This document shows, piece after piece, positions 19,035-27,864 of a stretch of DNA of 54,264 nt. Position 1 is the stretch's first letter. Each line of letters begins with the position of its first letter. Below the pieces are notes generated by a model. The model was not told where the DNA came from. It made no database searches and worked only from the letters and a program-made list of their open reading frames with translations. Position numbers and translations under genes: made by a program. Origin of the DNA: an uncultured Flavobacteriales bacterium (lineage in GTDB: Bacteria; Bacteroidota; Bacteroidia; Flavobacteriales_D; Crocinitomicaceae); contig CAIOSO010000112.1 of assembly GCA_903860985.1 (NCBI GenBank), positions 1-54,264 on the forward strand, written 5' to 3'.

Positions 19035-20279
19035 ATGCTTTACTATCTATTTGACTATCTCGATTCCTTAAATTTTCCTGGTGCAGGATTGTTTCAATAC
19101 ATTTCTTTCCGAGCTGGATTAGCCTTGATTTTTTCCCTCATTATTTCGATTATCATTGGGAAGAAAATCATCAATAAATTACGCCAACAACAAATTGGTG
19201 AAACCGTTCGTGATTTAGGTCTTGCTGGACAAATTGAGAAATCAGGTACTCCAACGATGGGCGGCATTATCATTCTTGCTGCGATTTTAATCCCGGTAAT
19301 ATTATTTGCCAAATTGCACAATATCTACGTGATCACCATGATTATTGCAACGATTTGGCTTGGATTAATTGGGTTCTTAGATGATTACATCAAGGTGTTT
19401 AAAAAGAACAAAGAAGGATTAAAGGGTACATTTAAAATCATTGGTCAAATTGGCGTTGGACTCATAGTTGGCTGTATGCTCTACTTCTCTGATGAGGTCG
19501 TTGTCCATAAGCGCGTTTCTGTCAACTATCATTTACAACAAGATGAGAAATTCGTGACGCATTTACATGTTCAACATAAAGGAGAGCACTTTAAATGGAT
19601 TAAAACCGATGACATGACGACGACCATTCCGTTTATTCGCGGGAATGAGTTTAATTACAATTGGTTAATCGGAGATTGGCAAAAATCGTACGGCTGGTTA
19701 TTGTTCATTCCGATTGTCATTTTTATCGTGATAGCTGTGTCTAATGGTGCAAACATGACCGACGGACTAGACGGACTAGCAACAGGAACGTCAGCGATTG
19801 TCGGAATTGCCTTGGCCATTCTAGCTTACGTAAGTTCACATGCCAATTTCGCAGATTACCTCGGGGTAATGTACATTCCAAATGCGGAGGAACTCGTGAT
19901 TTTCATTGCGGCTTTTGTTGGCGCATGCGTTGGATTTTTGTGGTATAACTCCTTTCCAGCGCAAGTATTCATGGGAGATACTGGAAGTTTAGCACTTGGA
20001 GGCATCATTGCCGTTTTTGCCATTGCCATTCGCAAAGAATTGTTGATTCCTGTTTTGTGTGGCGTTTTCCTCATCGAAAACCTATCCGTGATGATGCAAG
20101 TGGGATATTTCAAATACACAAAAAAGCGTTTCGGCGAGGGACGAAGAATATTCTTAATGGCGCCTCTACACCACCATTATCAGAAAAAAGGAATTCATGA
20201 AGCGAAAATCGTCTCACGCTTTTGGATTGTAGCGGTATTGTTAGCAGTGGTAACAATTGTAACCTTGAAATTGAGGTAA
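19035..20279 (+). CDS. mraY: Phospho-MurNAc-pentapeptide transferase MraY
   Basis: MraY makes lipid I in the inner membrane from UDP-MurNAc-pentapeptide and undecaprenyl phosphate. The catalytic Asp-Asp pair lies at 116-117 in FLDDYIK, the NMTDGLDG motif at 240-247, and the third acidic site in [12 protein letters not shown]. The protein has 414 residues against about 360 in E. coli. The extra length is a hydrophilic stretch at about 155-218, which contains [15 protein letters not shown], between two membrane helices. Similar insertions occur in Bacteroidota MraY. The gene lies four bases after murE and two bases before the GTG of murD. Confidence 0.97.
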   Translation: MLYYLFDYLDSLNFPGAGLFQYISFRAGLALIFSLIISIIIGKKIINKLRQQQIGETVRDLGLAGQIEKSGTPTMGGIIILAAILIPVILFAKLHNIYVITMIIATIWLGLIGFLDDYIKVFKKNKEGLKGTFKIIGQIGVGLIVGCMLYFSDEVVVHKRVSVNYHLQQDEKFVTHLHVQHKGEHFKWIKTDDMTTTIPFIRGNEFNYNWLIGDWQKSYGWLLFIPIVIFIVIAVSNGANMTDGLDGLATGTSAIVGIALAILAYVSSHANFADYLGVMYIPNAEELVIFIAAFVGACVGFLWYNSFPAQVFMGDTGSLALGGIIAVFAIAIRKELLIPVLCGVFLIENLSVMMQVGYFKYTKKRFGEGRRIFLMAPLHHHYQKKGIHEAKIVSRFWIVAVLLAVVTIVTLKLR

Positions 20280-20281
20280 TT

Positions 20282-21625
20282 GTGAGTACAGAAAACAAAA
20301 ATATGGTCATTCTTGGCGCTGGTGAATCCGGTGTGGGTACTGCAATTCTTGCAGTCCAAAAAGGATGGACCGTTTTTGTTTCCGATATGTCCCAAATCAA
20401 GGAGGAATTCCAAACGGAATTGACAAAGCTTGGTGTGCAATGGGAACAAGGATCGCATTCCATGGAACTGATTCTTGCAGCGGATTTAATCGTTAAATCA
20501 CCTGGAATTCCAGAAAAGACGCCGGTGATGAAAGCAATACGCGAAAAAGGCATGAAGGTGATTTCGGAAATCGAATTTGGTGGCTACCATACAAAAGGAA
20601 AAACCATCTGTATTACTGGAAGCAATGGTAAAACGACGACGTCTTTATTGACGCATCACATCCTCAAAAAAGCAGGAATGGATGTTGGATTAGCAGGGAA
20701 CGTTGGCTACAGTTTTGCCAAACAAGTAGCAGAAGGCGATCACGATTGGTATGTGATTGAATTGAGTTCGTTTCAATTAGATGACATGTATGATTTTCAT
20801 GCAAACATCGCTGTTTTAACAAACATAACGCCAGATCATCTAGACCGCTACGATTACGAAATGCAGAATTATGTGGATTCAAAATTCCGCATTTTGCAGA
20901 ATCAAACAACAAACGATTGGTTCATCTATAATGCCGATGATACCCTCATTTCAACGGAAATGAAAAAAAGAAATCCTTCTGTGAACTTGGCTCCTTTTTC
21001 CATGAAAGAAGAACAAAATCCAGGAGCTTATGCAATAGACAAACAACTAATAATCAATATAAACCAACAATTTGCCATGTCAATACACGAATTAGCTTTA
21101 AAGGGTAAACACAATACCCAAAACGCTCTTGCTGCAGGAATCGCTGCAAGACTAGTTGAAATCCGTAAGGATATTGTACGAGAAAGTTTAGAAGACTTCA
21201 CCAATGTGGAACACCGACTTGAATTCGTTGCCAAAGTAAACGGAATTGAATTCATCAATGATTCAAAAGCAACAAACATCAATTCTGCTTGGTTTGCTTT
21301 AGAAAGCATGGAAAGTCCGACCGTGTGGATTGTTGGTGGTGTAGACAAAGGAAATGACTATTCTGAATTAACAGCACTTGTCCGCGAAAAAGTGAAGGCA
21401 ATTATCTGTTTAGGTGTAGATAATCAAAAAATCATCGAAGCATTTACTGGAATCGTAGAAACCATTGTAGAGGCGAAATCTGCCATGGAAGCTGTTGCGT
21501 TCGGATATAGAATTGCGAAAAAAGATGAAACGGTGCTTCTATCTCCTGCTTGTGCAAGTTTCGATTTATTTGAAAACTATGAGGATAGAGGGAATCAGTT
21601 TAAACAAGCTGTTCGAATGTTATAA
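20282..21625 (+). CDS. murD: UDP-MurNAc-L-alanine:D-glutamate ligase MurD
   Basis: MurD adds D-glutamate to UDP-MurNAc-L-alanine. I chose the GTG at 20282 right after the mraY stop; the frame stays open upstream into mraY, but VSTENKNMVILGAGESG is the natural start, with ATG at 20303 as the alternative. The N-terminal Rossmann motif LGAGESGVG, the ATP site CITGSNGKTTT and the C-terminal LLSPACASFDLFENYEDRG signature are all present. At about 447 residues it is of normal size. An unknown gene rather than ftsW follows after 15 bases. Confidence 0.96.
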   Translation: MSTENKNMVILGAGESGVGTAILAVQKGWTVFVSDMSQIKEEFQTELTKLGVQWEQGSHSMELILAADLIVKSPGIPEKTPVMKAIREKGMKVISEIEFGGYHTKGKTICITGSNGKTTTSLLTHHILKKAGMDVGLAGNVGYSFAKQVAEGDHDWYVIELSSFQLDDMYDFHANIAVLTNITPDHLDRYDYEMQNYVDSKFRILQNQTTNDWFIYNADDTLISTEMKKRNPSVNLAPFSMKEEQNPGAYAIDKQLIININQQFAMSIHELALKGKHNTQNALAAGIAARLVEIRKDIVRESLEDFTNVEHRLEFVAKVNGIEFINDSKATNINSAWFALESMESPTVWIVGGVDKGNDYSELTALVREKVKAIICLGVDNQKIIEAFTGIVETIVEAKSAMEAVAFGYRIAKKDETVLLSPACASFDLFENYEDRGNQFKQAVRML

Positions 21626-21640
21626 TTATTTACGTTTAAA

Positions 21641-22081
21641 ATGCAGGACAAACGCATTCATATCGAAACAACTTCCATCGGAGATTCTCTGCGCAAGCCA
21701 CAGGGGTCGGGCATTCGTGCGCATGGCAAACTGAAGGGACTTGATGTGTTTACGTGGATGCAGCCTGAACAAAACGCCTTAGTTAATTTTATCCAGGCAA
21801 TACCAACCAAGATATTTTGGGTGGGAAATCCTTCGGAAATTGAGGCGGTGTTAAGTTCCAATCCGGAACTCATTCATACGTTTCAAAGCATCTTTTCCTT
21901 TGGAGAGAATCGAACTGGTTTTATGTTGGAAAACGAGTTTGTGGATATCCAAGATGTCTTAAACGGACTAATGTCAGAATTAAAAACAACGGGGACTTTG
22001 CTATTTACATGTACAGAAACCGATAGCGAATATGTTTCCTTGAAAATTGCTGCATACCTCAATTTGGTACAACTGTTATGA
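21641..22081 (+). CDS. Unknown 146-residue protein inside the dcw operon
   Basis: I do not recognise this protein. It is mostly soluble, with no signal peptide or clear membrane segment, and is predicted to be mixed alpha/beta. The N-terminus (IHIETTSIGDSLRKPQGSGI) is polar and basic. The rest contains hydrophobic strands KIFWVG and GTLLFTC around helical segments. The order of these segments faintly recalls the C-terminal domain of the preceding MurD (VGN-SEIE versus LGVDNQKIIE; GTLLFTC versus ETVLLSPAC), but that is weak inference. It lies 15 bases after murD and shares a four-base ATGA overlap with ftsW, so it is surely co-expressed with them. A role in wall synthesis or division is inferred from position only. 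Confidence 0.75.
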   Translation: MQDKRIHIETTSIGDSLRKPQGSGIRAHGKLKGLDVFTWMQPEQNALVNFIQAIPTKIFWVGNPSEIEAVLSSNPELIHTFQSIFSFGENRTGFMLENEFVDIQDVLNGLMSELKTTGTLLFTCTETDSEYVSLKIAAYLNLVQLL

Positions 22082-23253
22082 GAGAATACTTAAAATACTT
22101 AAAAGGAGACCCTGTCATATGGATCATTACGATTCTCATGATGTCTTTCTCCCTTGTTACGGTTTATAGTTTCGTTCCAATTTTGGTTAAAATTGAGGGC
22201 GGTTCTCCTTTTCAATATTTATTCAAGCACTTAATTTACGTCGTAATTGGATTCGCATCTATGTTTGCCATCCATCGCGTAAACTCAAAATACATCAGTC
22301 AATTGGCAAAATTCTCCTATTACCTTGCCATTGCCTTGCTGCTCTTCACTTTGTTTTTTGGAACGGAAGTCAACGGCGCTGGACGCTGGATCCGAATTCC
22401 ATTTGTGAAACTGACCTTTCAATCTTCGGATTTCGCCAAGTTAGCTTTGATCATTTATGTCAGCCGAATATTGGTCAAAAAGAAAGATAAGTTAAGCAGT
22501 TGGAAAGAAGGAATTCTACCCTTGATGATTCCCATTGGTGTCATCTGTACCTTGATTGTAAAAGATAATTTCTCTACGGCAGCGATGTTGTTCTTACTGT
22601 GCATGGCATTGTTATATATTGGACGAGTGCCATGGGGGAAACTATTGACGATGGCCGGTGGAGGAATTGCGTTGGCAACATTAGCGGTGATGTTCCATCT
22701 GGCTTTTCCAGCAGTTGGACTCCTTCCGCGTTATGATACATGGAAGAATCGCTTAACGAATCGAATGGAAAGTGATTCACAGGACATTAAAACGGCTCAG
22801 GCGAATGCTCAAGCAAAAAATGCACAATTGGCCATACATGTTGGATCCTTGTTTGGACAAGGTGTCGGTGATGGAAAATTGAAGGAATACCTACCAGAAG
22901 CCTATGCAGATTTCTATTATGCAACGTTCGTAGAAGAATTTGGATTTTTAATGGCCGCATTTTTAGCCCTATTGTATTTGATTTTATTGTACAGAATCAT
23001 CAAAATAGCGCTGAAAACAACGGATCTATTTCAATCCTATGTTTCCTTGGGAATTGGAATTCACCTATTGACACAAGCAAGTATCAATATGCTCGTTTGC
23101 ACAGGTGTTTTCCCAGTAACCGGACAAAACATGCCCTTTTTAGCAATGGGAGGATCTGCTTTAATTATGGCCTGTGTTTCTATTGGCGTAATTCAAGCAT
23201 TTGCAAAAGATTTAGAAAAAGAAAAAGATGAAGCTTCTTTTGAGCAAGCATAA
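22078..23253 (+). CDS. ftsW: Septal peptidoglycan polymerase FtsW
   Basis: FtsW is a SEDS-family glycosyltransferase that polymerises lipid II with FtsI at the septum. The 391-residue protein has about nine or ten membrane segments, the NGAGRWIRI motif near 97-105, and the late signature FPVTGQNMPFLAMGGSALI. A glutamine- and alanine-rich loop (KTAQANAQAKNAQLA) precedes the conserved GSLFGQGVGDG. The ATG overlaps the unknown gene by four bases. FtsW rather than RodA is chosen because of the dcw location. Confidence 0.95.
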   Translation: MREYLKYLKGDPVIWIITILMMSFSLVTVYSFVPILVKIEGGSPFQYLFKHLIYVVIGFASMFAIHRVNSKYISQLAKFSYYLAIALLLFTLFFGTEVNGAGRWIRIPFVKLTFQSSDFAKLALIIYVSRILVKKKDKLSSWKEGILPLMIPIGVICTLIVKDNFSTAAMLFLLCMALLYIGRVPWGKLLTMAGGGIALATLAVMFHLAFPAVGLLPRYDTWKNRLTNRMESDSQDIKTAQANAQAKNAQLAIHVGSLFGQGVGDGKLKEYLPEAYADFYYATFVEEFGFLMAAFLALLYLILLYRIIKIALKTTDLFQSYVSLGIGIHLLTQASINMLVCTGVFPVTGQNMPFLAMGGSALIMACVSIGVIQAFAKDLEKEKDEASFEQA

Positions 23254-23260
23254 AAATGGA

Positions 23261-24361
23261 ATGATGAATATTCAACGTGTAATTATTTCGGGTGGTGGAA
23301 CAGGAGGACATATTTTTCCTGCCGTGGCGATTGCCGATGAAATCAAACGAAGAAATCCATCTGCCGCCATACTTTTTGTAGGGGCTATTGGGAAAATGGA
23401 AATGGAAAAAGTACCTCAAGCGGGTTACGAAATCGTTGGATTGCCCATCGCTGGTTTTCAACGAAAATGGACGTTTTCTAATTTTCTGTTGCCATTCAAA
23501 ATCCTTCAAAGTTTATGGAAGGCTCGTTCTATAGTCAAAAACTTTAAACCGCAATTAGTCATTGGTGTTGGTGGATACGCAAGTGGTCCAACCTTGCAAA
23601 TGTCTAATATGTTAGGTATACCAACGCTGATCCAAGAACAAAATTCTTTCCCAGGAAAAACCAATCAATTATTGGCCAAAAAAGCGGCAAAAATATGCAC
23701 GGCATATAGCGAAATGGAACAATTCTTTCCTACTTCGAAAATCATACATACGGGTAATCCGGTGAGAAATATAGTGTCAAGAGTAGGAGAACTCAAAGCC
23801 GAGGCGGATAACTTCTTTCAGTTAGATTCTTCAAAGAAGACCATTCTTGTGATTGGTGGAAGTTTGGGAGCCCGAACCCTAAATGAAAGCGTGATACATC
23901 ATGCTTCTTTCGCTTGTTCTTCCAATGTTCAAATCATCTGGCAATGCGGGAAGAATTATTTAGGCCAAATAGAAGCACAATTTGATGACAATTGGAAATC
24001 AAACATTCAAGTTCATGCTTTTATTCAACGCATGGATTTAGCGTATGCTGCTGCGGATGTCATCATCTCCCGGGCTGGCGCTTTGTCCGTATCAGAACTC
24101 ACCTTAATTGGTAAGCCATGTGTTCTGGTTCCTTCGCCGAACGTTGCAGAGGATCATCAAACGAAAAATGCCATGGCACTTGTTCGTCAAGATGCGGCGA
24201 TTTTGGTGCGGGACGACCAATCCAAAGAAACACTCATTCCAACAACCATCGACTTGCTAAACAATGCCGAATTGTGCAAACAGTTAAGTAAATCCATTAG
24301 CATATTAGCAAAACCAAATGCCTGCATTGAAATTGTCGATGCTTGTGAATCAATTATCTAA
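23261..24361 (+). CDS. murG: UDP-GlcNAc:lipid I N-acetylglucosaminyltransferase MurG
   Basis: MurG converts lipid I into lipid II on the cytoplasmic face of the membrane. I chose the ATG at 23261, just after the ftsW stop, because it leads directly into the glycine-rich loop ISGGGTGGHIFPA; an ATG inside ftsW at 23228 would add an unusual basic stretch. The second domain has VIGGSLGARTLNES, and the late VSELTLIGKPCVLVPSPNVAEDHQ region forms the UDP-GlcNAc site. It has about 366 residues, which is normal. Confidence 0.96.
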   Translation: MMNIQRVIISGGGTGGHIFPAVAIADEIKRRNPSAAILFVGAIGKMEMEKVPQAGYEIVGLPIAGFQRKWTFSNFLLPFKILQSLWKARSIVKNFKPQLVIGVGGYASGPTLQMSNMLGIPTLIQEQNSFPGKTNQLLAKKAAKICTAYSEMEQFFPTSKIIHTGNPVRNIVSRVGELKAEADNFFQLDSSKKTILVIGGSLGARTLNESVIHHASFACSSNVQIIWQCGKNYLGQIEAQFDDNWKSNIQVHAFIQRMDLAYAAADVIISRAGALSVSELTLIGKPCVLVPSPNVAEDHQTKNAMALVRQDAAILVRDDQSKETLIPTTIDLLNNAELCKQLSKSISILAKPNACIEIVDACESII

Positions 24362-24365
24362 AGAA

Positions 24366-25742
24366 ATGCAACAATTCGAGCAATATAAACATGTATATTT
24401 AATCGGCATTGGCGGCATTGGCATGTCAGCATTGGCACGCTATTTTAAGCAGAACGGATTGACCGTTGGAGGCTATGACAAAACTCCCTCATCTTTGACC
24501 AAGCAACTCGAGGAAGAAGGATGTATGATTCATTATGATGATTTAGGAGAACAACTACCTGAAGTATTCACGGATAAAAACAATACACTAATCATTTACA
24601 CGCCAGCCATCAAACAGTTGGAGGAAATGAACTTTTTTAGACGAGCTGGTTTTACCTTGTTGAAAAGAGCCGAAGTTTTAGGGATGTTGACTCGGCAATC
24701 AAAAGGACTATGTGTTGCTGGAACTCATGGTAAAACCACAACGAGTTCCATGTTGGCCTTTATACTCGATCAATCTAGCTGGAAGTGCAATGCATTTCTT
24801 GGTGGAATTGCCACGAACTTTCAATCCAATTTGGTACTCAACAATAATAGTGCATATACGGTGATTGAGGCAGATGAATTTGACCGATCATTTCTTCATC
24901 TATCGCCCTTTGCCTCGATTATTACTTCGGCAGATCCAGATCACCTTGATATTTACGGAACAGCAGAACAGTTCAAAGAAGGATTTCGTCAATTTGCGAT
25001 GAAGTTAGACCCGAAAGGAATTTGCCTTCAAAAGGAAGGACTCCATTTGCCAACATTAGGAACTTCCTTTACATATGCGGTGGAATCAGAAAGCGCAGAT
25101 TATTCGGTGTTTCATTTAACATGGATAAATGGATTCCTTTGTGGAGATATCCGCTTAAAAAATAGTTGGTGGCGCGGTGTTCAATTTGGGTTACCTGGAA
25201 TCCATAATGCAGAAAATGCCTTGGCTTGCGTTGGACTACTGCATGAAATGGGAATGGATGAAGTCCAAATTCGTTCAGGAATCAAAAATTTTCTTGGCGT
25301 GAAACGCAGATTTGAATACATCATTCGAACGGAGAAATTAGTGTATGTGGATGATTATGCCCACCATCCCCAGGAAATAAATGCATTGGTCAATTCGATT
25401 CGCTTATTGTATCCGGAAAAGAAAATTACTGGAATTTTTCAACCACACCTTTATTCTAGAACCAAGGATTTCGTGGAGGATTTTGCACAGGAACTTTCGG
25501 AATTGGATGAATTGATCCTTCTGCCCATTTACGCGGCACGTGAAGAGCCTATTCAGGGGGTTTCTAGCGAATGGCTTTTAGATAAATGCAAAAATGATCA
25601 AAAGTCGATCAAAAAACCAAGCGAAGTCTTGCCGTACTTGAGCAATTTCACGGGAGGAGTTTTATTGACGATTGGTGCGGGAGACATTGACAGACTTGTA
25701 CCTTCATTAAAAGAATTATTAACGATCAACCTAACTGATTGA
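24366..25742 (+). CDS. murC: UDP-MurNAc:L-alanine ligase MurC
   Basis: MurC adds L-alanine to UDP-MurNAc. The ATG at 24366, four bases after murG, gives MQQFEQYKHVYLIGIGGIGM with the standard Rossmann loop; the frame extends upstream into murG but that part is unlikely to be coding. The ATP loop AGTHGKTTTSSM lies near residue 118, and YVDDYAHHPQEI is the typical MurC C-terminal motif. The product of 458 residues is of normal size. The order murG-murC-ftsQ is normal. Confidence 0.96.
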   Translation: MQQFEQYKHVYLIGIGGIGMSALARYFKQNGLTVGGYDKTPSSLTKQLEEEGCMIHYDDLGEQLPEVFTDKNNTLIIYTPAIKQLEEMNFFRRAGFTLLKRAEVLGMLTRQSKGLCVAGTHGKTTTSSMLAFILDQSSWKCNAFLGGIATNFQSNLVLNNNSAYTVIEADEFDRSFLHLSPFASIITSADPDHLDIYGTAEQFKEGFRQFAMKLDPKGICLQKEGLHLPTLGTSFTYAVESESADYSVFHLTWINGFLCGDIRLKNSWWRGVQFGLPGIHNAENALACVGLLHEMGMDEVQIRSGIKNFLGVKRRFEYIIRTEKLVYVDDYAHHPQEINALVNSIRLLYPEKKITGIFQPHLYSRTKDFVEDFAQELSELDELILLPIYAAREEPIQGVSSEWLLDKCKNDQKSIKKPSEVLPYLSNFTGGVLLTIGAGDIDRLVPSLKELLTINLTD

Positions 25743-25743
25743 C

Positions 25744-26541
25744 ATGAAAAATTGGATGAAAATTAGTTTGTGGATTTTACTTGCAGCCGGGGTAACTGTC
25801 ATATTATACTTCGCAAACCAAGAAGAAATCAAAAAGAAATACAAAAATCCTAAAATATCCATTCACGTAGATGGAGATGCTTTTCTAACCGAACCTGAAC
25901 TTATTGACCGACTCAAACTTCATCGATTGATTCAAGAAAATGATCGCGTGGGAAACCTAAATATCCGAAAAATGGAATACGTTATTTCGTGTATGCCTGA
26001 GGTTAAAAATGTCAAGGTTTTCAAACGTATTGGAAATGAGTGGGATATACAGTTAAATCTGCGCAAACCCATCGCGCGAATTTTCAATACTTCGGGACAA
26101 AGTTTTTACCTAGATGAGGACGGATTTTTAATGAATCGATCAAGTCTTCATACCGCACGAGTACTCGTTTTTTCCGGAAAGATAAAAGATCGATTTTTAC
26201 CTAATTCAATCTTTAAAATTATTAACAACGATTCCTTGAAAAGTATTCGAAATTTAGATGATATCTATCGAATTTCAAATTATGTTTGTAATGATCCAAT
26301 ATTGCATAAATTGATTGGTCAAGTTTACCGTGAAAAGAATGGTGACTTTATACTAATCCCCATTGTAGGCGATCAGAAAATCAATCTCGGAACAGCCAAT
26401 TCGGATGAAGATGTGAATGATAAGTTTGGACGTTTATTGGATTTTTACAAAGAAGCAATGCCCTTTGAAGGGTGGAATAAATATAGCGAAATAAGTGTAA
26501 AATATGAAGGACAAATCGTTTGTAGAAAAAGAGCCAACTAG
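25744..26541 (+). CDS. ftsQ: Cell-division protein FtsQ
   Basis: The 265-residue protein has a single N-terminal membrane helix (WMKISLWILLAAGVTVILYF), then a POTRA-like domain (about 35-110, with VKNVKVFKRIGNEWDIQLNL) and a beta domain with an extended C-terminal strand. FtsQ connects the early ring to FtsL and FtsI/FtsW. It begins two bases after murC. Identification combines topology, the POTRA pattern and position between murC and ftsA. Confidence 0.9.
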   Translation: MKNWMKISLWILLAAGVTVILYFANQEEIKKKYKNPKISIHVDGDAFLTEPELIDRLKLHRLIQENDRVGNLNIRKMEYVISCMPEVKNVKVFKRIGNEWDIQLNLRKPIARIFNTSGQSFYLDEDGFLMNRSSLHTARVLVFSGKIKDRFLPNSIFKIINNDSLKSIRNLDDIYRISNYVCNDPILHKLIGQVYREKNGDFILIPIVGDQKINLGTANSDEDVNDKFGRLLDFYKEAMPFEGWNKYSEISVKYEGQIVCRKRAN

Positions 26542-27856
26542 CGAAGTGAAGCGTAGCAAGATTGTTGTTGGCCTCGATATTGGGACGACCAAAATTGCTT
26601 GTTTCGTAGGACGTAAAAATGAGCACAATAAAATTGAAATCGTCGCCTTGGGGAAAAGTGAATCCCTCGGTGTCATGCGCGGAGTGGTGTCTAACATCGA
26701 ACGCACGGTTCAATCGATCTCGTCTGCTGTAGATCTGACTCAATCATCCGTGGAAGGTGATTTGAAAATAAAAAATGTGAATGTAGGAATTGCTGGACAA
26801 CACATCAGCAGTATGCAACACAGAGGAATGTACACCCGTCGTGATGCACAAGGTGAAATCACGCAAACAGATATCGATGCATTCGTTGACGATATGTATC
26901 AATTGGTGATGACTCCAGGTGAGGAAATCATTACGGTTATTCCACAAGAATACATCGTAGATAATGAACCAGAAATTAAAGACCCAATCGGAATGGGTGG
27001 TGTACGTTTAGAGGCGAATTTCCACATCATTACTGGACAAGTGAACAACATTAAAAACATCAAGCGTTGTGTTGATCGCGCTGGATTAAATGTCAAAGAA
27101 ATCATCCTTGAACCGATTGCTTCTGCGGAAGCTGTATTGAGTGAAGAGGAGAAAGAAGCAGGTGTTGTATTGGTTGACATCGGTGGTGGAACAACAGATG
27201 TGGCCATTTTCCAAGATGGATTGATTCGTCATACGGCGGTTATTCCATTTGGTGGAAATGTCATCACAGAGGACATCAAAGAAGGCTGTCGAATCATGCA
27301 ACGTCATGCGGAATCATTGAAAGTGAAATTTGGTAGCGCATTGGCTTCAGAAAGCAAAGAAAATGAAGTGGTTTGCATTCCGGGATTACGTGGACGCGAT
27401 CCGAAAGAAATCACTTTGAAGAATTTGGCGAGCATCATTCAAGCACGCATGGAGGAAATCATCGAATTGGTGAATTTCGAAATCAAAAACTCTGGGTATT
27501 CCAAGAAAATTATTGGTGGAATCGTAGTAACGGGTGGCGGTGCTCAATTGAAGCACTTAACCCAATTGTTCGAATACATGACGGGATTGGATACGCGCAT
27601 TGGCTATCCAACCGAACATTTAGCAAATACCAACGACCTAGATAAGTTGGCAAGTCCAATGTTTTCTACCGGAATTGGCTTGGTGTTGAAAGGATTTGAG
27701 GCAGCAGAAAAGTCTGGTTTGGATTTTATTCCAAAACAAGAAGAAGCGCCAATGGCAAACCAAAAAGCAAGAACACACTCTAATCCACGCAGAGATGGTG
27801 GATTTTTTGATAAGATTAGACAATCAGTTGGTGAATTTTTTGATGATAAAGATTAA
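26504..27856 (+). CDS. ftsA: Cell-division protein FtsA
   Basis: FtsA is an actin-like ATPase that tethers FtsZ filaments to the membrane. The phosphate-1 motif VGLDIGTTKIACFVG begins near residue 23, and the second phosphate-binding motif VLVDIGGGTTDVAIF near 222. The last 20 residues include GGFFDKIRQSVGEFF, an amphipathic membrane-binding helix. The ATG at 26504 overlaps ftsQ by 38 bases, longer than other overlaps here; a GTG at 26546, five bases after the ftsQ stop, is a reasonable alternative start. At 450 residues it is slightly longer than the E. coli protein. Confidence 0.95.
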   Translation: MKDKSFVEKEPTSEVKRSKIVVGLDIGTTKIACFVGRKNEHNKIEIVALGKSESLGVMRGVVSNIERTVQSISSAVDLTQSSVEGDLKIKNVNVGIAGQHISSMQHRGMYTRRDAQGEITQTDIDAFVDDMYQLVMTPGEEIITVIPQEYIVDNEPEIKDPIGMGGVRLEANFHIITGQVNNIKNIKRCVDRAGLNVKEIILEPIASAEAVLSEEEKEAGVVLVDIGGGTTDVAIFQDGLIRHTAVIPFGGNVITEDIKEGCRIMQRHAESLKVKFGSALASESKENEVVCIPGLRGRDPKEITLKNLASIIQARMEEIIELVNFEIKNSGYSKKIIGGIVVTGGGAQLKHLTQLFEYMTGLDTRIGYPTEHLANTNDLDKLASPMFSTGIGLVLKGFEAAEKSGLDFIPKQEEAPMANQKARTHSNPRRDGGFFDKIRQSVGEFFDDKD

Positions 27857-27864
27857 TAGAAAAA

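Noticed and set aside
20222-20281. Upstream extension of murD into mraY
   Set aside because: The 20 extra codons duplicate the end of mraY in another frame and precede the usual MurD start.
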